The notes: a model not told the origin generated them from the sequence alone. A stretch of 64,000 nucleotides of DNA from Lachnospiraceae bacterium YSB2008 (GCA_000687655.1 JHWR01000015.1:1-64000); one strand, 5' to 3'. Shown: positions 33,844-42,524, counted from the stretch's first letter. Program-made: numbers and translations.

Positions 33844-35049
33844 ATGAGTGAGAGAAATCTGGATTTTGATAAGGTAGTGGAAAGAAGGGGCACAAAGAGC
33901 CTGAAATATGATTTTGCAGTTGAGAGAGGACGTCCGAAGGACGTTCTTCCTCTTTGGGTAGCAGATATGGACTTTAAGATATCTTCTTATATAGAAGATG
34001 CCCTGTTGGAACAGGTGAGACATGCCATATACGGTTATACAGAAACGGATGAAAGCTATTTTGAGGCTGTCAGAGAATGGTTCGGCAAACATCATAACTG
34101 GGATGTAAAGAAGGAATGGTTTATACATACTCCGGGGGTTGTATTTGCCATAGCTCTTGCTGTCAGAGCCTTTACCGAAAAGGGTGACAGTGTTCTGATC
34201 CAGCAGCCGGTCTATTATCCATTCAGTGAAGTGATCACTGATAACGGAAGGAAGCTTGTCAGTAATGACCTTGTGTATGACAGCAATAACGGAAGCTATT
34301 CCATCGATTTTGATGATTTCGAGAGAAAAGTCTCTGAAAACAGTGTTAAGCTCTTCCTTCTCTGCAGCCCGCATAACCCTGTGGGAAGAGTATGGGACAT
34401 CAATGAACTTGAAAAAATAGGAAATATATGTAAGAAGTACGGCGTCACAGTTTTCAGTGATGAGATTCATGCAGATTTTGCGTGGGAGAAAAAGCATCAT
34501 GTTTTCACAACTGTGGACGATACATTTGCAGATTTTTCCATAATAGCAACAGCACCCAGCAAAACGTTCAATATAGCAGGACTTCAGGTGTCGAATATAT
34601 TCATTCCGGACAGTGAGTTAAAGAAGAGGTTTGAAAAGGAATATGATGCATCGGGATACAGCCAGCTGAATTCAGCGGGAATTATAGCTGCAGAGGCGGC
34701 TTATAAGGATGGCGAAGAATGGTATCTCGCGATGAGAGAGTATGTGAAGGCAAATATAGATTATGCAGACACATTTATACGCGAAAGGATACCGGGAGTA
34801 AAGATGATAAAAACTGAAGGTACGTATCTTGTCTGGCTCGACTTCGGAGAGCTCGGCCTGGAAGTAAGGGAACTGGATGACCTGATAATAAATAAAGCAG
34901 GTCTCTGGTTGGACAGCGGCCGCATATTTGGAAAAACGGGAAGAGGATTCCAGAGGATAAATGTGGCGTGCCCGAGAAAAACTCTCGAAGAGGCGTTAAT
35001 TCGAATAGAAAATGCAGCTAATTCTGTTATAGGACAAGCCTATAACTAA
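33844..35049 (+). CDS. MalY/PatB family C-S lyase (cystathionine beta-lyase)
   Basis: 401 aa from ATG 33844; the frame is open 29 codons further left, but that part lies over a GC-rich hairpin spacer. MalY/PatB hallmarks are LPLWVADMDFKISSYIEDAL, GYTETDESYFEAVREWF, QPVYYPFSEVI, CSPHNPVGRVW, SDEIHADF and the PLP lysine in TAPSKTFNIAGLQ. It releases homocysteine, pyruvate and ammonia from cystathionine, or sulfide from cysteine. It probably shares a transcript with the preceding gene. Confidence 0.9.
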   Translation: MSERNLDFDKVVERRGTKSLKYDFAVERGRPKDVLPLWVADMDFKISSYIEDALLEQVRHAIYGYTETDESYFEAVREWFGKHHNWDVKKEWFIHTPGVVFAIALAVRAFTEKGDSVLIQQPVYYPFSEVITDNGRKLVSNDLVYDSNNGSYSIDFDDFERKVSENSVKLFLLCSPHNPVGRVWDINELEKIGNICKKYGVTVFSDEIHADFAWEKKHHVFTTVDDTFADFSIIATAPSKTFNIAGLQVSNIFIPDSELKKRFEKEYDASGYSQLNSAGIIAAEAAYKDGEEWYLAMREYVKANIDYADTFIRERIPGVKMIKTEGTYLVWLDFGELGLEVRELDDLIINKAGLWLDSGRIFGKTGRGFQRINVACPRKTLEEALIRIENAANSVIGQAYN

Positions 35050-35114
35050 TGCTAAAAATTAACTTTTTTTCAAACTCAGAAGTATACTGCCTGATTATGA
35101 CTTTGTTATTTAGT

Positions 35115-35165
35115 GGTTGCTTCGCAACCCGCACTCAGTGCAGCGTATGTCGCGAGCGGCACATT
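35115..35165 (+). promoter_or_regulatory. Hairpin-rich leader of the MATE gene
   Basis: Within the 130-bp spacer, GGTTGC-TTC-GCAACC (35115-35129) is followed by GCACT-C-AGTGC (35131-35141) and a CG-rich piece CGCGAGCG. No T-run follows, so they are not plain terminators. A similar CG-rich hairpin, CCGCGC-TCG-GCGCGG, lies in the spacer before MalY (about 33791-33805). Function unknown. Confidence 0.4.
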
Positions 35166-35181
35166 TAATGAGAATAAAACT

Positions 35182-36513
35182 ATGAATTTACTAGAGGATA
35201 ATATAAAAAAGCTGTATATGAGATATCTTATCCCCGCTGTAGGCGGGGCTATGATCATCGCAGTATACAGCTTTGTTGATATGCTTGCAGTCGGAAAGGG
35301 CGTAGGCCCGGATGGTTCGGCTGCAATTGCTGTTGTAATGCCGGTTTTTAATCTGGCTGACTTTTTCGGTTTTCTTACAGGAGTCGGTGGAGCAGTCCTT
35401 ATAAGCGTTTCGCAGGGCAGGGGCGAGACTGAAAAGAGAAATGAACATTTTACGGCGTCATTTCTTCTTACAGTAATCCTTGCAGCATCATCCTGGGCTG
35501 GTCTATTTTTCTTCATGGAAGAGATATTCAGGCTGTTCGGTGCGAGCGAGGAACTGCTTCCATACTGCATAGGATATGGGAAATACATAATATATGCATA
35601 TCCGACATTTCTTCTGGTGGGTTATCTTTCCTGTGTTGTAAGGAATGATAACGATCCATTTTTTGTGCTTGCAGGCCTTATAAGCGGTGCAGTATGTAAT
35701 TCTCTGGGTGATTATATATTTGTATTTGTACTGAAAATGGGGATTGACGGAGCGGGGCTTGCGTCTGCTTCCGGTTCTGTGATTCAGTGCATTATACTGT
35801 CGATACATTTTCTGAGAAAGAGTAATACTCTCAGATTCGCGAAGGTAAAAGGGCTGATTCAGGCCTTTATTTCTGTTGTCAAAAACGGATTCGGAGCAAG
35901 CTTCGTAAATATTTCCCTTATTCTTTCTTATTTCTTCCTGAATAATCAGATCATGAAGTATTCGGATGAGTCTGCATTGGCTGTATATGGAGTCATATCT
36001 ACTCTTGGAGTTCTGTTCCAGGGGGTATTCTCAGGAATAGGTGTGGCGGCTCAGCCGATAATCTCCGAAAATTACGGTGGCGGAAGGAAGGGCCGCATTC
36101 TGGAAATACACAGGCAGGCTCTGACGGCTTCACTCGCTTTTGGAGCTGTATGTACTCTGGCCGGAGTCATATTTCCGGTGGGAATCACTAACCTTCTGGT
36201 GACAGTTACAGAAGAACTCACGCCATATGTATATTCGACAGTTCCGATGTTTTCACTTTCTTTTGTCTTTAAGGCATTCAATACCTATGTGCTCATACTC
36301 TTCCAGTCGCTTGAGAAGAGCAGGGCTGCTATGGTTCTTTCCATATGTGAAGGGGCATCTCTGAACATATGTCTTTTGTTTCTCTTTTCTATACTTATGG
36401 GAACACGAGGAATCTGGCTTTCCATCACAGCTACTGAGGTTATAGTTGCCGTAGTTTCTGCATTCCTTTTATCCGGACTTAAGTTGAATAAAAAAACCAA
36501 CGTTGCTTCTTGA
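35182..36513 (+). CDS. MATE-family multidrug/solute efflux protein
   Basis: 443 aa from ATG 35182, with only a weak ribosome site. About twelve membrane helices are seen. The MATE repeats are evident at YLIPAVGGAMIIAVYSFVDMLAVGKGVGPDGSAAIAVVMPVFNL and the paired second half GVISTLGVLFQGVFSGIGVAAQPIISENYGGGR. Export is driven by Na+ or H+. It sits between a C-S lyase and a LysR regulator, so it might export a sulfur metabolite, but that is inference. Confidence 0.9.
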   Translation: MNLLEDNIKKLYMRYLIPAVGGAMIIAVYSFVDMLAVGKGVGPDGSAAIAVVMPVFNLADFFGFLTGVGGAVLISVSQGRGETEKRNEHFTASFLLTVILAASSWAGLFFFMEEIFRLFGASEELLPYCIGYGKYIIYAYPTFLLVGYLSCVVRNDNDPFFVLAGLISGAVCNSLGDYIFVFVLKMGIDGAGLASASGSVIQCIILSIHFLRKSNTLRFAKVKGLIQAFISVVKNGFGASFVNISLILSYFFLNNQIMKYSDESALAVYGVISTLGVLFQGVFSGIGVAAQPIISENYGGGRKGRILEIHRQALTASLAFGAVCTLAGVIFPVGITNLLVTVTEELTPYVYSTVPMFSLSFVFKAFNTYVLILFQSLEKSRAAMVLSICEGASLNICLLFLFSILMGTRGIWLSITATEVIVAVVSAFLLSGLKLNKKTNVAS

Positions 36514-36519
36514 AAAATG

Positions 36520-36536
36520 TATCGAAATAACCGATA
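36520..36536 (+). promoter_or_regulatory. LysR-type box upstream of the LysR gene (likely autoregulatory)
   Basis: TATCG-AAATAAC-CGATA, 17 bp with the same 5-7-5 dyad as the boxes at 32505 and 48383; one base in each arm differs but the change is symmetric. It begins 7 bp after the MATE stop codon and 68 bp before the LysR start codon. Confidence 0.5.
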
Positions 36537-36603
36537 ATCCCGTTATGGCAGATATTAATTTCATTTTTAAAATGAAAGGAAAAACCGTAGCGGAGGTTTT
36601 CGG

Positions 36604-37506
36604 ATGACTATTACACAACTCAGATATGTTATTACTGTGGCTGAGTCTGCTTCTATGAATGAGGCGGCAAAGAAGCTTTTCATTTCACAGCCATCTCTTT
36701 CTACAACTATCAGAGAGCTCGAAGAGGAAGCGGGAATAGAGCTCTTTATAAGGAACAACAGGGGTATAAGACTGACTCCGGAAGGAGAGGAGTTCCTGGG
36801 GTATGCCAAGCAGGTTGTAGATCAGTATGAGCTTATAGAGCAGAAATATATAACAGGCGAGAAACAGAAGAAGCATTTCAGCGTTTCGTGTCAGCACTAT
36901 GCATTTGCAGTCGACGCATTTGCAAGAATGGTCAAGCAGTTCGGCATGGACGAATATGAATTTGCTATTTATGAGACGCGGACTGCAGATGTTATAGCGG
37001 ATGTCAGAGGCTTTAAGAGTGAGATAGGAATACTGTATCTAAATGATTTCAACCGTAAGGTTCTGACAAAGATGTTCGATGAAGGCGGACTGGAATTCCA
37101 CCCGATAGCCGATTGTGATGCCTATGTTTATATGCATAAGGCGCATCCTCTGGCAGGTAAGAAGAGCATTGCATTTGAAGAACTTGCGGATTATCCGTGC
37201 CTTACATTTGAACAGGGTAATAATAATTCATTTTACTTCTCAGAGGAGATGCTTCCGACCTTCAAATACAGACAGCTGATCAAGGTATGTGACCGTGCGA
37301 CAAGCCTGAACCTGATGCTGGGACTCAATGGATATACCATATGTTCTGGTATCATCTGTGAGGAACTGAACGGTGCGGATTACTGCGCTGTGCCTCTTAA
37401 GGGGGATGAGAAGATGACGGTCGGTTATATCGTAAGAAAGAATATGAAGCTCAGTGCTTTGGGAAAGAAGTATCTGGAAGAAATCGATACATTTCTAAAT
37501 AGCTAG
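36604..37506 (+). CDS. LysR-family transcriptional regulator
   Basis: 300 aa. The N-terminal winged helix reads MTITQLRYVITVAESASMNEAAKKLFISQPSLSTTIRELEEEAGIELFIRNNRGIRLTPEGEEFL, a canonical LTTR. A coinducer-binding domain occupies residues ~90-300. GCGGAGG precedes the ATG. The position beside sulfur amino-acid genes, together with matching boxes upstream of itself, of the Cys/Met PLP gene and of metY, suggests a CmbR/CysR-like role in sulfur control; the effector, possibly O-acetylserine or O-acetylhomoserine, is speculative. Confidence 0.9.
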   Translation: MTITQLRYVITVAESASMNEAAKKLFISQPSLSTTIRELEEEAGIELFIRNNRGIRLTPEGEEFLGYAKQVVDQYELIEQKYITGEKQKKHFSVSCQHYAFAVDAFARMVKQFGMDEYEFAIYETRTADVIADVRGFKSEIGILYLNDFNRKVLTKMFDEGGLEFHPIADCDAYVYMHKAHPLAGKKSIAFEELADYPCLTFEQGNNNSFYFSEEMLPTFKYRQLIKVCDRATSLNLMLGLNGYTICSGIICEELNGADYCAVPLKGDEKMTVGYIVRKNMKLSALGKKYLEEIDTFLNS

Positions 37507-37512
37507 CTTTTG

Positions 37513-37546
37513 TTTACAAAAATATGCGTATATTGTAAAATATACG
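37513..37546 (+). promoter_or_regulatory. Promoter with overlapping inverted repeat for degV-purO-AICARFT
   Basis: TTTACA (37513-37518), 17 bp, TAAAAT (37536-37541). CGTATATT (37527-37534)/AATATACG (37539-37546), spaced by 4 bp, covers the -10, as a repressor site would. It does not match the Bacillus PurR box. The next bases contain another AT-rich half (TGTAAATATACAATAG). Confidence 0.6.
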
Positions 37547-37592
37547 TCAAATGCGTGACTGTAAATATACAATAGTTTAAAGGGGTTTTAAC

Positions 37593-38477
37593 ATGGCAGA
37601 TTATGTTGTAAGTTGTAGTTCGTCGGCGGATCTTACCGATGAATATACAAAGGAGAGAGGAATTGTTTATGTCAGCCATACAATGTCTCTGAACGGGACT
37701 GAGTATCTGGATGACATGTGGCAGAGCATGAAGCCGGAGGAAATGTATCAGAGAATGATAGACGGCGAAGAGAGTAAGACTTCGCAGGTTTCCGTGGCTG
37801 CCTACGTAGATCATTTCACCAAATATCTGGAACAGGGAAAGGATATACTTCACCTTTCACTTTCATCAGGTATTTCCGGAACTGTAAATGCGGCTATGAA
37901 CGCAAAATCAATGCTTGAAGAAAAATATCCGGACAGAAAGATATATATAGTTGATTCGCTTGCTGCATCTTCGGGCTTCGGTCTTCTTGTAGATAAGATT
38001 GCCGACCTGAAAGATGAGGGTAAGACTATTGATGAAGCTTATCAGTTTGCTGAAGATCATAAGCTGAATCTGATTCACTGGTTCTTCTCTTCGGACCTTA
38101 CATTTTATATAAAGGGCGGAAGAGTTTCAAAGACAGCAGGATTCGTAGGAAATCTTCTGAATATATGCCCACTTCTGAATGTTGACTATATGGGAAGACT
38201 TATCCCGAGAGAGAAGATCAGAACAAAGAAGAAGGTTATAAAACGTATAGTTGAGAAGATGGAAGAGCTTGCAGATAATGGTCACGATTATGACGGCAAG
38301 GTTTTCCTGTCTCAGTCTGCATGCTACGATGATGCACAGGCTGTAGTAGATCTTATAAAAGGAAAATTCCCTAAGGTTAAGGAGATAAGGATATTCCCTA
38401 TCGGGGCAACCATAGGAGCACATACAGGACCCGGAACGGTAGCGCTGTTTTTCTGGGGAAAGAAAAGGGAGGATTAA
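37593..38477 (+). CDS. DegV family fatty-acid-binding protein
   Basis: 294 aa. DegV hallmarks are VSCSSSADLTDEY at the N-terminus, TSQVSVAAYVDHF, ILHLSLSSGISGTVNAAMNA and GRVSKTAGFVGNLLNICPLLNVDYMGRL, with the C-terminal GPGTVALFFWG. DegV/FakB proteins bind a fatty acid and present it to a kinase (FakA) for phosphorylation. No fakA is in the window. It precedes purO by 3 bp and shares its operon, an unusual mix with purine synthesis. Confidence 0.9.
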   Translation: MADYVVSCSSSADLTDEYTKERGIVYVSHTMSLNGTEYLDDMWQSMKPEEMYQRMIDGEESKTSQVSVAAYVDHFTKYLEQGKDILHLSLSSGISGTVNAAMNAKSMLEEKYPDRKIYIVDSLAASSGFGLLVDKIADLKDEGKTIDEAYQFAEDHKLNLIHWFFSSDLTFYIKGGRVSKTAGFVGNLLNICPLLNVDYMGRLIPREKIRTKKKVIKRIVEKMEELADNGHDYDGKVFLSQSACYDDAQAVVDLIKGKFPKVKEIRIFPIGATIGAHTGPGTVALFFWGKKRED

Positions 38478-38480
38478 AAA

Positions 38481-39194
38481 ATGCAGAAAGTAAATCTTGC
38501 AGAGGAAATCGGCAGAACAAGTTATCCGGGAAGGGGCATAGTTATAGGAAGAACCCCTGATGGAAAGAAAGCTGCTATAGCGTATTTCATAATGGGAAGA
38601 AGCAGTAACAGCCGTAACAGAGTTTTTGTTACAGAGGGTGAAGGCATAAGGACTGAGGCATTTGATCCATCAAAGCTTGAGGATCCAAGCCTTATCATAT
38701 ATGCACCTGTAAGGGTTCTCGGAAATGATACGATAGTTACAAATGGTGATCAGACCGATACTATATATGAGAACATGGAGCAGGGCGATACATTTGAAGA
38801 ATCTCTCAGAAATCGCGAATTCGAGCCGGATGCTCCGAACTATACACCTAGAATATCAGGTGTTCTTCATGTGGATGATGACTATACATACGAGATGTCT
38901 ATACTTAAGTCAAACAACGGAGATCCTGATCAGTGCCTCAGATTTACATTCTCATATGATAATCCTAAGGCCGGCGAGGGACATTTCATTCATACTTACA
39001 TGGGTGACGGCAATCCGCTTCCAAGCTATGAGGGCGAGCCTACACCTGTTGATATCACAGTAGATGATCTCGATACATTTACAGATATAGTATGGAATGC
39101 TCTTAATGAAGAAAACAAGGTTTCACTTTTCACAAGATTCATCGATCTTGAAAGTGGAGAGTATGAGACAAAGATCGTGAACAAAAACAGTTAA
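38481..39194 (+). CDS. purO: IMP cyclohydrolase (PurO type)
   Basis: 237 aa. Similarity to the archaeal-type IMP cyclohydrolase is seen from YPGRGIVIGRTPDGKKAAIAYFIMGRSSNSRNRVF and the C-terminal GDGNPLPSYEGEP. It closes the purine ring in the last step of IMP synthesis. In most bacteria this step is done by the N-terminal half of PurH; here that half is missing from the next gene, so PurO substitutes for it. The two genes are separated by 18 bp and almost surely cotranscribed. Confidence 0.85.
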   Translation: MQKVNLAEEIGRTSYPGRGIVIGRTPDGKKAAIAYFIMGRSSNSRNRVFVTEGEGIRTEAFDPSKLEDPSLIIYAPVRVLGNDTIVTNGDQTDTIYENMEQGDTFEESLRNREFEPDAPNYTPRISGVLHVDDDYTYEMSILKSNNGDPDQCLRFTFSYDNPKAGEGHFIHTYMGDGNPLPSYEGEPTPVDITVDDLDTFTDIVWNALNEENKVSLFTRFIDLESGEYETKIVNKNS

Positions 39195-39212
39195 TAGAAA
39201 AGAGGATAAAAA

Positions 39213-40388
39213 GTGAAAGAGATAGAATTAAAGTACGGATGTAACCCAAATCAGAAGCCATCAAGAGTTTTCATGAAGGAAGGCGAGCTTCCTATAGAGG
39301 TTCTCTCAGGACGCCCCGGATATATCAATCTTCTGGATGCTCTTAACGGATATCAGCTTGTAAAGGAGCTTAAGAAGGCTACGGGTCTTCCTGCAGCAAC
39401 TTCATTTAAGCATGTATCACCTGCAGGTGCAGCGGTAGGACTTCCTCTCACTGATATCGAGAAGAAGATTTACTGGGTAGATGACCTCGGTGACCTTTCA
39501 CCACTTGCATCAGCATATGCAAGAGCAAGAGGTGCAGACAGAATGTCTTCCTTCGGTGATTTCATTTCACTTTCTGACGAGTGCGATGCTGATACAGCAA
39601 GACTTGTTAAGAGAGAGGTTTCAGACGGAATAGTTGCACCGGGATATTCAGATGAAGCACTTGAGATCCTTAAGCAGAAGAAAAACGGAAATTATTGTGT
39701 TATAAAGATTGATCCGGATTATGTTCCGGCACCGATCGAGCAGAAGGATGTTTATGGCATTACATTTGAACAGGGAAGAAATGAACTTGTTATAGATGAT
39801 AACTTCTTTGGAAATGTAGTGACAGATGCAAAGGAGATTCCTGAATCAGCAAAGATCGATCTTGCTATCGCTATGATCACTCTTAAGTATACACAGTCCA
39901 ATTCTGTATGCTATGTTAAGGGTGGACAGGCTATAGGAATCGGAGCAGGTCAGCAGTCAAGAATCCACTGCACACGTCTTGCAGGCGATAAGGCAGATAA
40001 GTGGTTCCTCCGTCAGGCACCGAAGGTACTTAACCTTCCTTTCAAAGAGGGTATCAAGCGTGCGGACAGAGATAATACAATAGATGTTTACACAAGCGAT
40101 GACTATGATGATGTTCTCCGCGACGGAACATGGGAGCTCTTCTTCACTGAGAAGCCGGAAGTCTTCACCAGAGAGGAAAGAAAGGAATGGCTTAAGAACA
40201 ATAAGGGTGTTTCACTTGGTTCAGATGCTTTCTTCCCATTCGGAGATAATATTGAAAGAGCACACCGCTCTGGTGTAGAATATATAGCTGAGCCGGGTGG
40301 CTCAATAAGAGATGATAATGTTATAGAGACCTGCAATAAGTATGGCATCGCCATGGCGTTTACAGGAATTCGTTTATTCCATCACTAG
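39213..40388 (+). CDS. Stand-alone AICAR transformylase (PurH C-terminal type)
   Basis: 391 aa from GTG 39213. The sequence covers only the formyltransferase part of PurH: SFKHVSPAGAAVGLPL carries the catalytic Lys-His pair, followed by SNSVCYVKGGQAIGIGAGQQSRIHCTRLAGDKAD and SLGSDAFFPFGDNIERAHRSGVEYIAEPGGSIRDDNVI. It transfers formyl from 10-formyl-THF to AICAR. The N-terminal IMP cyclohydrolase domain is absent and is supplied by the upstream PurO. The stop codon overlaps the first bases of the tandem repeat element. Confidence 0.92.
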   Translation: MKEIELKYGCNPNQKPSRVFMKEGELPIEVLSGRPGYINLLDALNGYQLVKELKKATGLPAATSFKHVSPAGAAVGLPLTDIEKKIYWVDDLGDLSPLASAYARARGADRMSSFGDFISLSDECDADTARLVKREVSDGIVAPGYSDEALEILKQKKNGNYCVIKIDPDYVPAPIEQKDVYGITFEQGRNELVIDDNFFGNVVTDAKEIPESAKIDLAIAMITLKYTQSNSVCYVKGGQAIGIGAGQQSRIHCTRLAGDKADKWFLRQAPKVLNLPFKEGIKRADRDNTIDVYTSDDYDDVLRDGTWELFFTEKPEVFTREERKEWLKNNKGVSLGSDAFFPFGDNIERAHRSGVEYIAEPGGSIRDDNVIETCNKYGIAMAFTGIRLFHH

Positions 40389-40555
40389 TAGGCCGTTTCC
40401 GAAGGAAACGACCAGATAGCTGCGGTGCCGTGCATGCACGGAGGTGCATGTGCGGGCAGGCGGCGGAACTTAGTAGGCCGTTTCCGAAGGAAACGACCAG
40501 ATAGCCGCAGTGCCGTGCATGCACGGATGTGCATGTACGGGCAGGCGGCGGAACT
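40386..40555. repeat. Two tandem 85-bp structured units (repeat family member B)
   Basis: Unit 1 is 40386-40470 and unit 2 is 40471-40555, 81/85 identical. Each folds into a CGTTTCC-GAA-GGAAACG hairpin and a longer stem built on TGCCGTGCATGCAC against GTGCATGTRCGGGCA with a 4-nt loop and an outer GCYGC/GCGGC pairing. The four differences fall in the loop, in an unpaired base, or turn a wobble into a Watson-Crick pair, so structure is kept. The CGTGCATGCAC/GTGCATGTACG stem also occurs in the element at 24163. Confidence 0.85.
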
Positions 40556-40574
40556 TTGACAAGGAGGTTAAAAA

Positions 40575-41612
40575 ATGTCACAGTTTTATTATGAAGATCA
40601 TCCAGAGATGAATCAGCAGTACAGTCAGCCACAGGGCGGACAGAGCCCTAACATATTCCAGCAGGCACAGGCTCAGGGACAGCAGCCATATGGTGCACCA
40701 CAGGGATATGAGGCTCCGATGACCAATCAGTACGGTCAGCAGGTGGGTAATCCATATGCAGCTCAGTATGCTGAGGCTGATATGCAGAGACGCCTTGCAG
40801 CAGAGCGTACAATGCTGAACGGAAGCCCATACGGTAACGGTGGTGCAATGAATTCTCTCAACAGACTTGCAAGCGTAGGCAGTCAGGATTCATATGGTTA
40901 TACAGGCCCTTACGGTAATTCAGGAAGCGGAATGACAGGTACAGGCGGAATGGGTATAGCTGCTCCTTTCGCAGATGTTCTTACCGGTTCATTTATGTAT
41001 ATGTTCATAGCGCTTCTGGTTACAGGTATCACAGCGCTTGCAACAGTTCAGTCAGGACTTATCGCGGTGATTCTCCAGAGTTATCCTCTGTTCATAGGAC
41101 TTCTTATAGGTGAAGTTGTTCTTGTATTTATTGCGTCTAGTGCTATGAAGAAGAACAATGTTGTTATGTCAGCAGTACTTTTCGGTGCATATGCAATAGT
41201 TAACGGTATTACACTTTCTGTAATATTACTTTATTATACAGATACATCTATCGCCAAGGTATTCTTCATTACAGCAGCACTGTTCGGTGGTATGGCGCTT
41301 TATGGCAAAATCACAAATAAGGATCTTTCAGGTTTAGGAAGCATCTGTATTATTGGACTTTTCGGAATCATAGTTGGTTCACTTGTTAACTTCTTCCTTG
41401 AATCAGGTCCGCTTGATTATATTATTACCATAATCGGAATAGTAATATTCCTCGGACTTACTGCTTATGATGTTCAGAAGATCAAGAAGCTTGCTGCTAA
41501 CAACATGGGTTACAGTGTGACGGTTCTCGCTCTGTGGGGCGCTATGAACCTCTACCTTGACTTCATCAACCTCTTCCTTAAACTGCTCAGACTCATGGGT
41601 AAGAGAAGATAG
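40575..41612 (+). CDS. Bax inhibitor-1/YccA family membrane protein
   Basis: 345 aa. A Gln/Gly/Tyr/Pro-rich N-terminus of about 125 residues (likely disordered, cytosolic) is followed by seven membrane helices from about 135 (PFADVLTGSFMYMFIALLVTGITALA...). The C-terminal IIGIVIFLGLTAYDVQKIKKLA and the last helix NLYLDFINLFLKLLRLMG match the Bax inhibitor-1/YccA family, whose bacterial members act as calcium leak channels or protease modulators. CAAGGAGGTTAAAAA is the ribosome site. The low-complexity head is not usual for YccA. Confidence 0.87.
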   Translation: MSQFYYEDHPEMNQQYSQPQGGQSPNIFQQAQAQGQQPYGAPQGYEAPMTNQYGQQVGNPYAAQYAEADMQRRLAAERTMLNGSPYGNGGAMNSLNRLASVGSQDSYGYTGPYGNSGSGMTGTGGMGIAAPFADVLTGSFMYMFIALLVTGITALATVQSGLIAVILQSYPLFIGLLIGEVVLVFIASSAMKKNNVVMSAVLFGAYAIVNGITLSVILLYYTDTSIAKVFFITAALFGGMALYGKITNKDLSGLGSICIIGLFGIIVGSLVNFFLESGPLDYIITIIGIVIFLGLTAYDVQKIKKLAANNMGYSVTVLALWGAMNLYLDFINLFLKLLRLMGKRR

Positions 41613-41630
41613 TAAGCTGATCGGAAAATA

Positions 41631-42359
41631 ATGATAAGAGAAGTTGATTTAAATGAAATATCAGACGGACGTCTGTACGAATTAAATGATATGGTTAAGG
41701 CGGACTGCCATGAATGTCACGGCTGCAGCAAATGCTGCAGTTCGGACATGGGGCAGTCCATACTTCTTGATCCACTTGATGTATATAGGCTGACGCATGG
41801 TCTCGGACGGGATTTTGACAGCTTTATATTCCGTGAGCTGGAGCTCAGTCTTGTGGACGGACTTATACAGCCGCACATGAGAATGTCGGGTAAGTCAGCA
41901 CCTATATATGAGAACGGAAGCGATGAGCCGGTAGTTCATGACATTCCTGTGGGATGCCAGTTCCTGTCGGAAGAAGGACGCTGTACCATACATTCCATAC
42001 GTCCGGGAATATGCCGCCTCTTCCCGCTCGGAAGAGTTTATGAGGGTGGAAAGTTTAAGTATTTCCTGCAGAAAAATGAATGTATCTCCGAGAACCGTTC
42101 CAAAGTGAAGGTCAGTAAATGGATAGATACAGAGAATCTGGAGCAGTACGAAAGCTTCATCCGTAAGTGGCATAATTTTAAGGAGTTTGCTGAGAAGAAG
42201 GCACGTTATGCCGAGAATGAGGAGAATGCAAAAATCATAATGCTTTCCATACTCAGTACATTTTACAGCAAACCATATGAAGCAAAGAACGAAGAGGAAT
42301 TCTATCCTGAGTTCGACGAGAGACTTAAAGAAATTGTGGGCATCATACGCAGGGTATGA
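41631..42359 (+). CDS. YkgJ-family cysteine-cluster protein
   Basis: 242 aa. The Cys-rich pattern ADCHECHGCSKCCSSDMG followed by GCQFLSEEGRCTIHSIRPGICRLFPLGR is the YkgJ (UPF0153) signature; the eight Cys could bind zinc or an iron-sulfur cluster. Function unknown. It starts 18 bp after the Bax-inhibitor gene and lies before two small genes, suggesting one operon. Confidence 0.85.
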   Translation: MIREVDLNEISDGRLYELNDMVKADCHECHGCSKCCSSDMGQSILLDPLDVYRLTHGLGRDFDSFIFRELELSLVDGLIQPHMRMSGKSAPIYENGSDEPVVHDIPVGCQFLSEEGRCTIHSIRPGICRLFPLGRVYEGGKFKYFLQKNECISENRSKVKVSKWIDTENLEQYESFIRKWHNFKEFAEKKARYAENEENAKIIMLSILSTFYSKPYEAKNEEEFYPEFDERLKEIVGIIRRV

Positions 42360-42388
42360 TGCCCTATGTATTTATTTGGAGGATTATT

Positions 42389-42484
42389 ATGCCACCAGGA
42401 GCAGGAAGACTCGGCGGGAAGCAAGACGAACAGAACGGGGATTCGTTGAAAAAGGGTATACAGAGGGCGAAAGCTGATGTATAA
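42389..42484 (+). CDS. 31-aa small protein, unknown
   Basis: ATG 42389 has TTTGGAGGATTATT upstream, a strong ribosome site at good spacing. The peptide starts MPPGAGRLGGKQDEQNG and ends with a basic helix-like KKGIQRAKADV. It is hydrophilic, with no Cys and no membrane segment. It lies between YkgJ and DUF4177 genes in the same direction. Translation is likely from the ribosome site; conservation would have to be checked. Confidence 0.5.
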   Translation: MPPGAGRLGGKQDEQNGDSLKKGIQRAKADV

Positions 42485-42524
42485 TACTATGCGGTATATA
42501 TATTTGTTAAGGGAGGGCATAGTT

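Noticed and set aside
33838-34500. 220-codon antisense frame in malY/patB
   Set aside because: Shadow frame with no ribosome site, lying opposite a well-supported PLP enzyme.
40386-40555. CRISPR array
   Set aside because: There are only two units, which are directly adjacent with no spacers, and each unit is a structured 85-mer.
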